Part shown: positions 1 to 7,346 of the stretch, piece by piece
How the letters are laid out: every line of letters begins with the position of its first letter
How positions within the stretch are numbered: position 1 is the first letter of the stretch
From: Chloroflexota bacterium
GTDB taxonomy: Bacteria > Chloroflexota > Dehalococcoidia > SM23-28-2 > RBG-16-64-32
Length of the DNA stretch: 27,932 nt
Direction of reading: 5' to 3'
NCBI GenBank assembly: GCA_022565075.1
Contig: JADFKG010000004.1
Coordinates: forward strand, 1 to 27,932
Translations under genes and position numbers: made by a program
Notes under the pieces: model-generated
What the model was told of the DNA's origin: nothing
Seen by the model: the letters and a program-made list of their open reading frames with translations, nothing else
The model's database searches: none

Positions 1-3000
1 GACAGCGACTACTACCTAAACGGGAAGAAGGCCAAGCTGCGGGACATCCACCTCCTCATGGCCACGGCCAGCGTCAGCCAGAATTCGTACGCCATCATCG
101 GGCAGGGCCTCGTCGAGAGCGTGCTCAACCTGCGCCCGGAGGAACGTCGCGAGATGATCGAGGAGGCGGCGGACATCCAGCGCTACCGGCTGAAGATCCA
201 GGAGGCCGAAGACCGCCTGAAGTCCACACACGAGAACATTGAGCGCGTGAAGCTGCTGGTCAAGGAGATCGCTCCGCGGTTGCAGCAGCTCGAGCGGCAG
301 GCGACCCGCGCCGGAGAACACGCGAGTCTGTCGCTGCGTCTTTCGCAGAGCCTGCAAGCGCACTATGAGCAGCGCTGGAGCCACGCAGAGGAGTCGCTGA
401 CGGTGGCCCGCGCGGGCCACGACCAGGCGCAGGCCGAATTCACGCAGTCCCGCGTGAACCTGGAGACGCTGCAGAGAGAACTCGACGACCTAACGAAGCA
501 GCTTGATGAGAGCCGCACGGCCGCCGCCGCGGCACTTGAGGACAAGGAGCGGCTGTCCGAGGCGGTCCTTGAGGTCGAGCGTCGACAGGCCGTTGCCATC
601 GAACGGCGGACGATCCTCCAGACGCGGCAGGAAGAGCTGGGCGAGGAGCTCGCGGCGGTCGAGGCGGAGCGAGAGCGTGCAACGACGGTCGTGACCTCTG
701 AAGACAGTGAACGCGAAAGATTGGAGAGGGAGGTGGAGGCGGCGCGCAAGGACCTGGCCGAGCGGCAGGGCGAGTTGACGGGGGCGGAACAGGAGCTCCG
801 CGAGTCGCACGTTCAGGCTGCGGACGTTGATGCAAAGGCGCACCGGCTGCAGACGGCCGCTGCGGAGATGAAGGTACGCATCAACCGTCTGGGAGAGGCC
901 GGCCGCGCGCTCGGTAAGGAGGTATCCAGCCTCGATACGCGGCGCAAGTCGCTCGTGACGCAGATGGCCGAACTGGTGCGTGTGCTGCGCAGCCTGCGCA
1001 CGCAGGACGTGCAGTTCCTGGCCGAGAACTCAGAGACAGGCGCCCGGCGCCAGAAGCTGGAGGCAGAGGTCCGCGAACTGCGCGAGGGGCTGGCAGAGGT
1101 CGAGACGGCGCAACACGGCCGTCGCGGCAAGCTGGAGGGGTTGGAGGCGCGGCTGGCGGTGCTTTCGGAGGCACAGAAGCAGGCCGCAGCCGAGCCGACC
1201 GAAGAGGTGATCATCCAGGGCGCGGTCGGTACGATCTTCGACGCCCTGCGGGTACCGCGCGGCCTCGAGGACGCGATCGCGGCCGTCTTGCAGGAGCACC
1301 TGGAGGCGTTCGTCTTCGAGCGTCAGGCCGACGCTATCGCGGCGATCGAGGAGCTGATGGCGCAGAACGGACCGCGCGCGCTGACGATACCGATCGACGC
1401 GGTCAAGCAGGTTTACCCGCTATCGTTGCTCAAGGAGAAGGGTGTTCTGGGCGTTGCGGTTAACCTGGTCAAGTTTCCGCCTCGCTACGAGAAGGTGATG
1501 AACACGTTGCTCGGGCGGGTCATCGTCGTCCAGGATATCCAAACGGCCGAGCGGCTGCTGAAGCGACGCCTCGGCACGATCGTCACCGTGGACGGCGTCG
1601 TGTTCGATCAGTCCGGGGTTATCTCCGGCGGCCGGCACGTCGAGGCCCGTGGCTTCGTGATCGAATATGAGCGCGACGTGGCTGCGCTGCCCAAGGAGAT
1701 CGAGCGGATCACGAAGACGATTGAGACGACGGAAGCGGAGGCCGAGGGCATTCGCGAGAAGCTCCGGAGCGCCGAGGGCGCGCTGAGGGAGCTGAGCAGT
1801 GAGAGCGATCAGACGCTCGACAAGAGGGTTCAGCTGCAGGACTCGGTCGCTGCCCGCCAGGAGAAGCTGGCGCAGCTGCGCGGCGAGATGCGCAGCCTGA
1901 TGGCCACGGTCGCCAACGCGCTAGAGCAGCAGGCCTCATACCGAGCTCAGGCCGCAACGGTCGAAGAAGAGAGGCAGGGCCTGATCGGCGAAGCGAACGA
2001 GGCGGCCGCCACGGCGAAGACTCTGGACCGAGCCGACGCGATCTTCGCCGACCGCCGGAAAGCCCTGAACAAGAAGGTGAACGAAGCGGCCGATGCCCTC
2101 GGACGCGTTGATGCCGAGCTACGCTCGCTCAAAGTGCAGAGGGAGAACGCCGAAGCAGCGCTGGCGCGAGTCGAAGCCCAGGCCTCGGCGAAGGGTGTAC
2201 AGCTGCGCGGAATCGAGATGGAGGTCTCGACGCTAGACGAGTCGATCACGCGCGACGAAAACGAGCTCAAGGGTGCGAGAGTTGAGCTTGAGAAGGTGCT
2301 GGAAGCGATCCCGAGCCAGGAGGGAACGCATCACCTGGAGGCGCGGGAGCGAGACCTGCACAGCCAGGTGCTGAGCAGCCAATCGCGTCTCTTTGACGCC
2401 GAGCGACGGACGCTGGAGGCTGAGGCCGAAGTGCGGCAGTGGGAGACGGAGACTGAAGTACTGCGCACGCGTATCGCCGAAGATGGCCTTGTGCTCACGA
2501 AGGACGGCGACGTAAGGCCAGATAAGGCGATCGCCGACGTGCAGTTGCCGTCCTGGCTGGCGGAGGCCGAGGGCGGGGACAAGGGCGAAAGCCAGCGGCC
2601 GCCACTGGCCGGCGGTCAGCACGTCGAGCCGGACGCTCTCGCCAGGGAGATCGAGGGGCTGCGCTCGCAGATTCGCGCGCTGGGGCCCGTCAACGTCGAA
2701 GCGCTGGGCGACTACGAATCGCTACGTGAGCGGCACGACTTCCTCGCCGGCCAGGTGGAAGACCTGCGGGGCGCTGAGGAGTCGCTGAAGCGGGCGATCA
2801 AAGAGCTGACGGCGCTCATGAGGCGCAAGCTAGAGACGACGTTCAAGGAAGTGGCGAAGGGCTTTGAGGCCAACTTTAAGATGTTCTTCGGAGGTGGCCA
2901 CGCGAAGCTGCGCCTGACCGACCCGAAACACCCGATGGACTCCGGCGTCGACATCGAGGCGCGGCCGCCGGGCAAGAGGACGAAGAGCCTGAGCCAGCTC

Positions 3001-3315
3001 TCCGGCGGTGAGAAGGCGTTGACGTCGGTGTCGCTGCTGTTCGCGCTGTTGCAGGCGAACCCCTCGCCGTTCTGCGTGCTGGACGAAGTAGACGCGATGT
3101 TGGACGAGGCGAACGTCGATCGCTTCGCGAGCGCGATTCGCGATATTTCGGAGCGCACGCAGTTCATCGTGATCACGCATAACCGCCGTACGATCGAGGT
3201 CTCCGACAGCATCTACGGCATCTCGATGGCTCCCGACGCCGCGTCGCGCGTGCTCTCGATGAGGCTGGGTGACGTGCCGCTCGACGCGGTCAAGCAGTCC
3301 GCCTCGCAGAACTAA
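1..3315 (+). CDS. smc: Chromosome segregation protein SMC, 5' end missing
   Basis: This is the ATPase core of the bacterial condensin, which with ScpA and ScpB folds and separates daughter chromosomes. The reading frame is open from base 1, and 1104 residues are visible. The window begins just before the conserved YYLNGKKAKLRDIHLL segment, so roughly the first 100 residues, including the Walker A ATP-binding loop, lie outside. Two long charged coiled coils flank a hinge at about 1207-1660, which includes FDQSGVISGG. The C-terminal ATPase head follows: the ABC signature LSGGEKALTSVSLL near 2998, Walker B FCVLDEVDAMLDEAN near 3070, and the H-loop region VITHNRRTIEVSDSIYGISM. The gene stops at TAA 3313-3315. 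ftsY follows after one small gene, a known bacterial arrangement (rnc-smc-ftsY). I see no sign of damage inside the visible part. Identification is secure. Confidence 0.97.
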   Translation, partial: DSDYYLNGKKAKLRDIHLLMATASVSQNSYAIIGQGLVESVLNLRPEERREMIEEAADIQRYRLKIQEAEDRLKSTHENIERVKLLVKEIAPRLQQLERQATRAGEHASLSLRLSQSLQAHYEQRWSHAEESLTVARAGHDQAQAEFTQSRVNLETLQRELDDLTKQLDESRTAAAAALEDKERLSEAVLEVERRQAVAIERRTILQTRQEELGEELAAVEAERERATTVVTSEDSERERLEREVEAARKDLAERQGELTGAEQELRESHVQAADVDAKAHRLQTAAAEMKVRINRLGEAGRALGKEVSSLDTRRKSLVTQMAELVRVLRSLRTQDVQFLAENSETGARRQKLEAEVRELREGLAEVETAQHGRRGKLEGLEARLAVLSEAQKQAAAEPTEEVIIQGAVGTIFDALRVPRGLEDAIAAVLQEHLEAFVFERQADAIAAIEELMAQNGPRALTIPIDAVKQVYPLSLLKEKGVLGVAVNLVKFPPRYEKVMNTLLGRVIVVQDIQTAERLLKRRLGTIVTVDGVVFDQSGVISGGRHVEARGFVIEYERDVAALPKEIERITKTIETTEAEAEGIREKLRSAEGALRELSSESDQTLDKRVQLQDSVAARQEKLAQLRGEMRSLMATVANALEQQASYRAQAATVEEERQGLIGEANEAAATAKTLDRADAIFADRRKALNKKVNEAADALGRVDAELRSLKVQRENAEAALARVEAQASAKGVQLRGIEMEVSTLDESITRDENELKGARVELEKVLEAIPSQEGTHHLEARERDLHSQVLSSQSRLFDAERRTLEAEAEVRQWETETEVLRTRIAEDGLVLTKDGDVRPDKAIADVQLPSWLAEAEGGDKGESQRPPLAGGQHVEPDALAREIEGLRSQIRALGPVNVEALGDYESLRERHDFLAGQVEDLRGAEESLKRAIKELTALMRRKLETTFKEVAKGFEANFKMFFGGGHAKLRLTDPKHPMDSGVDIEARPPGKRTKSLSQLSGGEKALTSVSLLFALLQANPSPFCVLDEVDAMLDEANVDRFASAIRDISERTQFIVITHNRRTIEVSDSIYGISMAPDAASRVLSMRLGDVPLDAVKQSASQN

Positions 3316-3351
3316 TACATGTGATGTGTGTATGGCGCCGGTCTCAGGCGA

Positions 3352-3357
3352 TACAAT
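3352..3357 (+). promoter_or_regulatory. Candidate -10 box (TACAAT) for the receiver-like gene
   Basis: TACAAT ends 13 bases before the ATG at 3370, which predicts a 5' leader of only about 6 bases. No Shine-Dalgarno sequence stands before the ATG. This is sequence inference only. Confidence 0.45.
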
Positions 3358-3369
3358 GAGTAGAGACCT

Positions 3370-3747
3370 ATGACTGTTTCTCCCGTCATCCTCGCGCTAA
3401 TACCCGAGCTGATCACCTATGTCCGCGTGGAAAGCGGCGTGCAACGGCTGGGCGGCCATCTGCGTGCCGTCGAGACGGAGGAGGCGTTTCTGCAGCAGCT
3501 GGCGTCGGCCCCGGCGCTGGCGGTGATCGACCTTGGCGAGCAGTGGATCGACATCATGAGTCTCGGCGAGGCTTGCCGAGAGGCCGGCGTGCCGGTGCTG
3601 GCGTTCGGGCCGCACACAGACCTCGGCCGCCGGCGCGACGCCTTAAGAGCCGGTGTGGACTTCGTCTATCCACGCAGCAAGTTCATGGCCGATCCCGCCG
3701 ATTGCATGCGTGGCGCTATCTCCAGCACTCGCGCGAAGACCACCTGA
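3370..3747 (+). CDS. Degenerate response-regulator receiver-like protein
   Basis: A 125-residue protein that looks like a single CheY-type receiver fold with no output domain. The alternating strands and helices fit: an opening strand VILALIPEL, a third strand ALAVIDLGEQ, a fourth VPVLAFGPHTD, and a last AGVDFVYPRSKF. The Asp in VIDLG sits where the phospho-acceptor normally is. The acidic pair that binds magnesium at the end of strand 1 is missing (ALIPEL), and the usual strand-5 Lys-Pro is replaced by Tyr-Pro-Arg. It is therefore probably a non-phosphorylated pseudo-receiver, which is inference. It lies between smc and ftsY on the same strand, 54 bases after smc. Its role is unknown. Alternatives are a small Rossmann-like protein unrelated to signalling. 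Confidence 0.7.
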   Translation: MTVSPVILALIPELITYVRVESGVQRLGGHLRAVETEEAFLQQLASAPALAVIDLGEQWIDIMSLGEACREAGVPVLAFGPHTDLGRRRDALRAGVDFVYPRSKFMADPADCMRGAISSTRAKTT

Positions 3748-3808
3748 GCGGCGATCTACCGGCGCGCTCTAAGCGACCCTCCGCTTGTCCTTCGCGAACG
3801 CTCGCCCC

Positions 3809-3814
3809 TATCAT
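3809..3814 (+). promoter_or_regulatory. Candidate -10 box (TATCAT) placing ftsY on a leaderless mRNA
   Basis: TATCAT ends 8 bases before the second ATG (3822) of a tandem ATGATG. There is no purine-rich ribosome-binding site in front. Transcription would begin at or within a base or two of the start codon. Inferred from spacing alone. Confidence 0.45.
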
Positions 3815-3821
3815 CGGGATG

Positions 3822-4916
3822 ATGGTCAGGTTTTTCCGCCGCAAGAAGGACGACGAAGCAGCCAGCGATCAGGGCGCGCCAAACGAAGAGGTCGGCGCTG
3901 CCTCCGAGGACGGGGCTGAGGAAGTCCAAGAAGCGGCAGCCACCGAAGTTGCAACGACCGAGGACGCCCTTCCCGAGCGGGACGGTGAGGAGGCATCTCC
4001 CGTCGAAGAGGCGGTCGAGCGGACGCGCAAGACGTGGTTCGGACGCATTGGCGGCATCTTCAAGCGTGGCCTCGATGACGCGCTCTGGGAAGAGTTGGAG
4101 GAGACGCTGATCGCGGCCGACACTGGCGTGCAGACGACGATCCGCATCATCGAAGACGTCCAGGCGCGGGTGAAGGAAGAATCGATCCGCGAACCGGATA
4201 AGGCCCTCGATGCGCTTAAGGAAGAGATGATCGAAGTGCTGGATGTGGATACCGGCCGCGGCAAGATATGGAGTTCGAGCGGCGACCTGGAATCGCCTGA
4301 GGGGATAGCCGTGATCCTCGTCGTCGGCGTCAATGGCACCGGCAAGACCACGAGCATCGGCAAGATGGCCCACACTTACACAGCGCAGGGGAAGAAGGTT
4401 GTCCTCGCCGCCGCGGACACGTTCCGCGCCGCCGCCATCGACCAGCTCAAGAAGTGGGGGGAGCGCGCCGGGGTCGATGTCGTCGCCCACCAACAAGGCG
4501 CCGACCCGGGCGCCGTAGTCTTCGACGCGCTGACGGCTGCCGAGAAGCGCGAGGCGGACGTTGTGATCATCGATACGGCGGGCCGGCTGCACACGAAGGC
4601 GAACCTTATGGAGGAGCTGCAGAAGGTTGATCGCGTGATCCAGCGCAAGGTCCCGGATGCGCCGCACGAAGTGCTCCTGGTACTCGACGCGACCAGCGGC
4701 CAGAACGCTATGCAGCAGGCGAAGTATTTCACCGAAGCCGTCGGCGTCTCGGCAGTCCTTCTCGCGAAGCTGGACGGCACGGCCAAGGGCGGAATTGTGT
4801 TCTCTATTTGTGATCAGCTGCGGGTCCCGGTGCGCTTCGTCGGTACGGGCGAACGGCCGCAGGACCTGGCTCGCTTCGAGCCGCGGCGCTTCGTAGAGGC
4901 GCTCTTCGCCGGCTAG
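3822..4916 (+). CDS. ftsY: Signal recognition particle receptor FtsY
   Basis: FtsY is the membrane-side GTPase that receives ribosomes carrying membrane proteins from the signal recognition particle (Ffh and 4.5S RNA). The product has 364 residues. A basic start (MVRFFRRKK), probably the lipid-binding helix, is followed by an acidic, poorly conserved A region to about residue 65, then the N and G domains. GTPase motifs are clear: GVNGTGKTT at 169-177, the ADTFRAAAIDQL segment, DTAGRL at 251-256 and KLDGTAKGG from 316. The frame is open far upstream, but homology begins at the tandem ATGATG (3819/3822), and the upstream residues resemble no FtsY. Either ATG could serve; I prefer 3822 because a -10-like TATCAT sits 8 bases ahead. 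A hairpin follows the stop. Confidence 0.95.
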   Translation: MVRFFRRKKDDEAASDQGAPNEEVGAASEDGAEEVQEAAATEVATTEDALPERDGEEASPVEEAVERTRKTWFGRIGGIFKRGLDDALWEELEETLIAADTGVQTTIRIIEDVQARVKEESIREPDKALDALKEEMIEVLDVDTGRGKIWSSSGDLESPEGIAVILVVGVNGTGKTTSIGKMAHTYTAQGKKVVLAAADTFRAAAIDQLKKWGERAGVDVVAHQQGADPGAVVFDALTAAEKREADVVIIDTAGRLHTKANLMEELQKVDRVIQRKVPDAPHEVLLVLDATSGQNAMQQAKYFTEAVGVSAVLLAKLDGTAKGGIVFSICDQLRVPVRFVGTGERPQDLARFEPRRFVEALFAG

Positions 4917-4942
4917 CGGGGTGGTGAGCAGTGGCCACCCCG
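4917..4942. terminator. Bidirectional hairpin between ftsY and the 93-residue gene
   Basis: CGGGGTGG (4917-4924) pairs perfectly with CCACCCCG (4935-4942) around a 10-base loop, directly after the ftsY stop. It lies between convergent genes, so it could end transcription from both sides. There is no U-run, so intrinsic termination is not certain. Confidence 0.55.
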
Positions 4943-4957
4943 GCTTCGACTAGTCTG

Positions 4958-5239
4958 CTAGTCGCTGTCGGTCGTCTGAGTTTCCTCCGGCTGGACTGGA
5001 GTCGGCGGCTCGACGCTCTGCTCTATAGCGGGGGCTCCTGGCGGCTCATCCGGTTGGTCGCCTTCTTCGAACTCTTCGCGGGCTTCCTCGCGGGCGTAGA
5101 AGAAGACGGCGAGGGTGGCGATGCCGCCGGTGGCGAGAACGGCGGTGATGGTGAGGTTCAACTGCTGGCCGGTCGCCAGGAAGATGACGAGCATGACGAC
5201 GCTGAGGCCGGCGACGATGGCAAGTGAGGCAGGGTTCAC
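4958..5239 (-). CDS. Small membrane protein, two predicted helices
   Basis: A 93-residue protein of unknown function. Two hydrophobic stretches, SLAIVAGLSVVMLVIFLATG and TITAVLATGGIATLAVFFYA, are joined by a short polar loop. A strongly acidic, proline-rich tail of about 40 residues follows and probably faces the cytoplasm. I do not recognise a family. The start is GTG at 5237-5239, with no ribosome-binding site but a TAAATT hexamer ending 7 bases upstream, which suggests a leaderless message. The gene is convergent with ftsY. The unknown gene at 5264-5611 lies 24 bases upstream on the same strand, so they may share transcripts as well. Confidence 0.75.
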   Translation of the reverse strand: MNPASLAIVAGLSVVMLVIFLATGQQLNLTITAVLATGGIATLAVFFYAREEAREEFEEGDQPDEPPGAPAIEQSVEPPTPVQPEETQTTDSD

Positions 5240-5245
5240 GGGGCC

Positions 5246-5251
5246 AATTTA
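5246..5251 (-). promoter_or_regulatory. Candidate -10 box (TAAATT) for a leaderless GTG start
   Basis: On the minus strand TAAATT ends exactly 7 bases before the GTG at 5239, the usual -10 to +1 spacing. It lies in the 24-base gap between two genes. Inferred from sequence. Confidence 0.45.
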
Positions 5252-5263
5252 ACAGGCGCCGCC

Positions 5264-5611
5264 TCAGGCGACCAGCGCGACGCGACCGTCGACGGACACG
5301 AAGAGGATGGCGGCGGGCTCATCCCGCCGGAACAGCACCTCGACGCCAGGGTACATTTCCACGGCGTCGACCGCCTTGAGCGTCCATGTGGACTTGCCGA
5401 GCCGCACGTCGGCGCGATCGAGAGAGGGCCAGATCAGGAGAAGGATCTCGCGCTCGTGCTCGCGGCTCCGGAGCCGCAGTTCGTAGACAGGCGCCCCCTC
5501 CGCGCTGTCGCCGTTGGCGTCTTGATCCGGCACCCGGAACGGCGCCTCTGTCAGCTCGGCGGCAAGGAGCCGGGCGATCGCCTGCGGCGCTCCCGCGTCT
5601 GAGAGGCGCAT
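5264..5611 (-). CDS. Unknown conserved-looking small protein
   Basis: A 115-residue soluble protein that I do not recognise. It has a helical start (ARLLAAELTEAPFRVPDQ) and then several short beta strands rich in charged residues (VYELRLRSREHEREILLLIW, VEVLFRRDEPAAILFVSVDG). There is no signal peptide, membrane segment or catalytic motif that I can see. Its ATG overlaps the stop of the upstream cupin gene by one base (TAATG), which implies translational coupling and strengthens the case that it is real. The cupin pairing may hint at a shared small-molecule sensing or storage role, but that is a guess. Confidence 0.65.
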   Translation of the reverse strand: MRLSDAGAPQAIARLLAAELTEAPFRVPDQDANGDSAEGAPVYELRLRSREHEREILLLIWPSLDRADVRLGKSTWTLKAVDAVEMYPGVEVLFRRDEPAAILFVSVDGRVALVA

Positions 5612-5919
5612 TAGGCAGAGGCCTCGACGCAGGTTACGCCGTCCGGACCAACGATGGCCGCGTGGGTCGTTCCGGGAGGGATGTCCAGGCGATCGCCTGG
5701 ACGCAGCAGAAAGTCATCGGCGCCCGGCACGACGAACGTGATACCGCCGCGGGCGCAGTAGAGCACCTTGTGATATGAGTGCGAATGGGGGCTGTAGCGG
5801 TCGTGTGGCGCGTTCGACCACCAGCTGGGCGAGAGGCCGGCCCCGGTGAGGAGCCGTTCAAGCGACTCGCGAGAAGGCGCCTCGCCATCCGGCCATGTGG
5901 TGAGAGTGGGCTGTGGCAT
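5611..5919 (-). CDS. Small single-domain cupin protein
   Basis: A 102-residue beta-barrel of the cupin superfamily, which covers metal-dependent isomerases, dioxygenases and sugar or small-ligand binders. The two cupin motifs are visible: PHSHSYHKVLYCARGGITF, with histidines that can hold a metal, and RPGDRLDIPPGTTHAAIV, with the second-motif His. The substrate cannot be predicted. The frame extends upstream to 6048, but those residues are Arg-rich and resemble nothing; the ATG at 5917-5919 begins the recognisable protein. No Shine-Dalgarno sequence is present, and TAGACT ends 9 bases upstream, consistent with a leaderless message. It is divergent from citrate synthase and coupled by a TAATG overlap to the downstream unknown gene. 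Confidence 0.85.
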   Translation of the reverse strand: MPQPTLTTWPDGEAPSRESLERLLTGAGLSPSWWSNAPHDRYSPHSHSYHKVLYCARGGITFVVPGADDFLLRPGDRLDIPPGTTHAAIVGPDGVTCVEASA

Positions 5920-6046
5920 CTGTGGGCAGTCTAGCAGGCCTCGCCTGCTGGGGCGTGCCTTCCGGCTGCACCGGCGTCCCCGCGTCACGTAAGATACAAG
6001 TGATGCGTGCCACAAACCCGCGCGCCCCCCGGCGACGCCCAGATTC

Positions 6047-6052
6047 AAGGAG
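6047..6052 (+). promoter_or_regulatory. Ribosome-binding site that fixes the citrate synthase start
   Basis: AAGGAG lies 4 bases before the ATG at 6057. It supports this start over the longer open frame beginning at 5913. Confidence 0.7.
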
Positions 6053-6056
6053 CACG

Positions 6057-7346
6057 ATGGCCAAAGACTCTCTCACCGTCACCGACAACCGGACGGGCCG
6101 TTCATACGAAATGCCGATCAACCAGGGCGCCGTTCGCGCCATCGACTTCCGCGAGATTAAGGTCGACGAGAAAGACTTCGGGCTGCTCGTCTACGATCCC
6201 GGTTTCACTAACACCGCGTCCTGCCGCAGCGCCATCACGCGCATCGACGGCGAGGCCGGCATCCTGGAGTACCGCGGGTATCCGATCGAACAGCTCGCGG
6301 AAAAGAGCACTTACCTGGAAACCGCCTATCTTCTGATCCACGGCGAGCTGCCCACACAGCGGCAGATGGACGACTGGCGGGAGGAGATCAAGTTCCACAC
6401 GTACCTCCATGAGAACGCCAAGAAGTTCATGGAAGGCTTTCAGTACGACGCACACCCGATGGGGATGCTCGTCGGCACGGTCGCTGGGATGTCGACCTTC
6501 TATCGCGACTCGAAGGCGGTCATGGACCCGGCATCCCGGCACGACCAGATCGTCCGCCTGATCGCCAAGATGCCGACGATCGCGGCGTTCGCCTATCGGC
6601 ACAACCAGGGCAAGCCCTACGTCTATCCAGACAACAGCCTCTCCTACCCCGGCAATTTCCTCTCGATGCTCTGGAAGATGTCGGAGCCGAAGTACGAACC
6701 GGACCCCGTGCTCCAGCGGGCGATGGACGTTCTCTGGATCCTGCACGCGGACCACGAACAGAACTGCAGCACGAACGCGATGCGTTCCGTCGGCAGCGCA
6801 CACGTCGACCCGTACTCGGCGACGGCAGCCGCGGCGGCGGGGCTCTACGGCCCGCGGCACGGCGGCGCCAACGAAGAAGTGATCAACATGCTCCTTCGAA
6901 TCGGCAACAAGGGCGCCATTCCGGAGTTCCTGAAAGGGGTGCGCGCCGGCGACGAACGGCTGATAGGCTTCGGCCACCGCGTCTACAAGAGCTACGACCC
7001 GCGTGCCCGGATCATCAAGCAGACGGCCGACGAGGTATTCGACCTGGTCGGCCACAACCAGCTCCTGGACATCGCTCTCGAACTCGAGCACATCGCTCTT
7101 GAGGACGAATATTTCATCGAGCACAAGCTCTACCCCAACGTCGACTTCTACTCTGGGATCATCTACCAGGCGCTTGGCTTCCCGGTCGGAATGTTCCCCG
7201 TGCTCTTCGCGATCCCGCGGACGTCCGGCTGGCTGGCGCAGTGGGTCGAGATGCTGACCGACGAGGATCAGCGGATCGCCCGTCCGCGGCAGATCTTCCA
7301 GGGGTCGGGCACTCGCGACTACCAGCCGATCGAAAAGCGCCGCTGA
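6057..7346 (+). CDS. gltA: Citrate synthase
   Basis: Condenses acetyl-CoA with oxaloacetate to citrate, the entry step of the TCA cycle, in the cytoplasm. The 429-residue length fits the large, GltA-like form. All three catalytic residues are visible: His268 in LYGPRHGGAN, His307 in GFGHRVYK and Asp363 in NVDFYSG. The substrate-binding histidine region HADHEQNCSTNAMRSVGSAH is also intact. I chose ATG 6057 because AAGGAG stands just upstream and the N-terminus then matches the family (MAKDSLTVTDNRTG). The frame is open further upstream without homology. Its stop overlaps the next start (TGATG), so the DUF2207 gene is probably cotranslated, although the functional link is unclear. Together with PEP carboxykinase downstream, it supports central carbon metabolism. 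Confidence 0.97.
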   Translation: MAKDSLTVTDNRTGRSYEMPINQGAVRAIDFREIKVDEKDFGLLVYDPGFTNTASCRSAITRIDGEAGILEYRGYPIEQLAEKSTYLETAYLLIHGELPTQRQMDDWREEIKFHTYLHENAKKFMEGFQYDAHPMGMLVGTVAGMSTFYRDSKAVMDPASRHDQIVRLIAKMPTIAAFAYRHNQGKPYVYPDNSLSYPGNFLSMLWKMSEPKYEPDPVLQRAMDVLWILHADHEQNCSTNAMRSVGSAHVDPYSATAAAAAGLYGPRHGGANEEVINMLLRIGNKGAIPEFLKGVRAGDERLIGFGHRVYKSYDPRARIIKQTADEVFDLVGHNQLLDIALELEHIALEDEYFIEHKLYPNVDFYSGIIYQALGFPVGMFPVLFAIPRTSGWLAQWVEMLTDEDQRIARPRQIFQGSGTRDYQPIEKRR

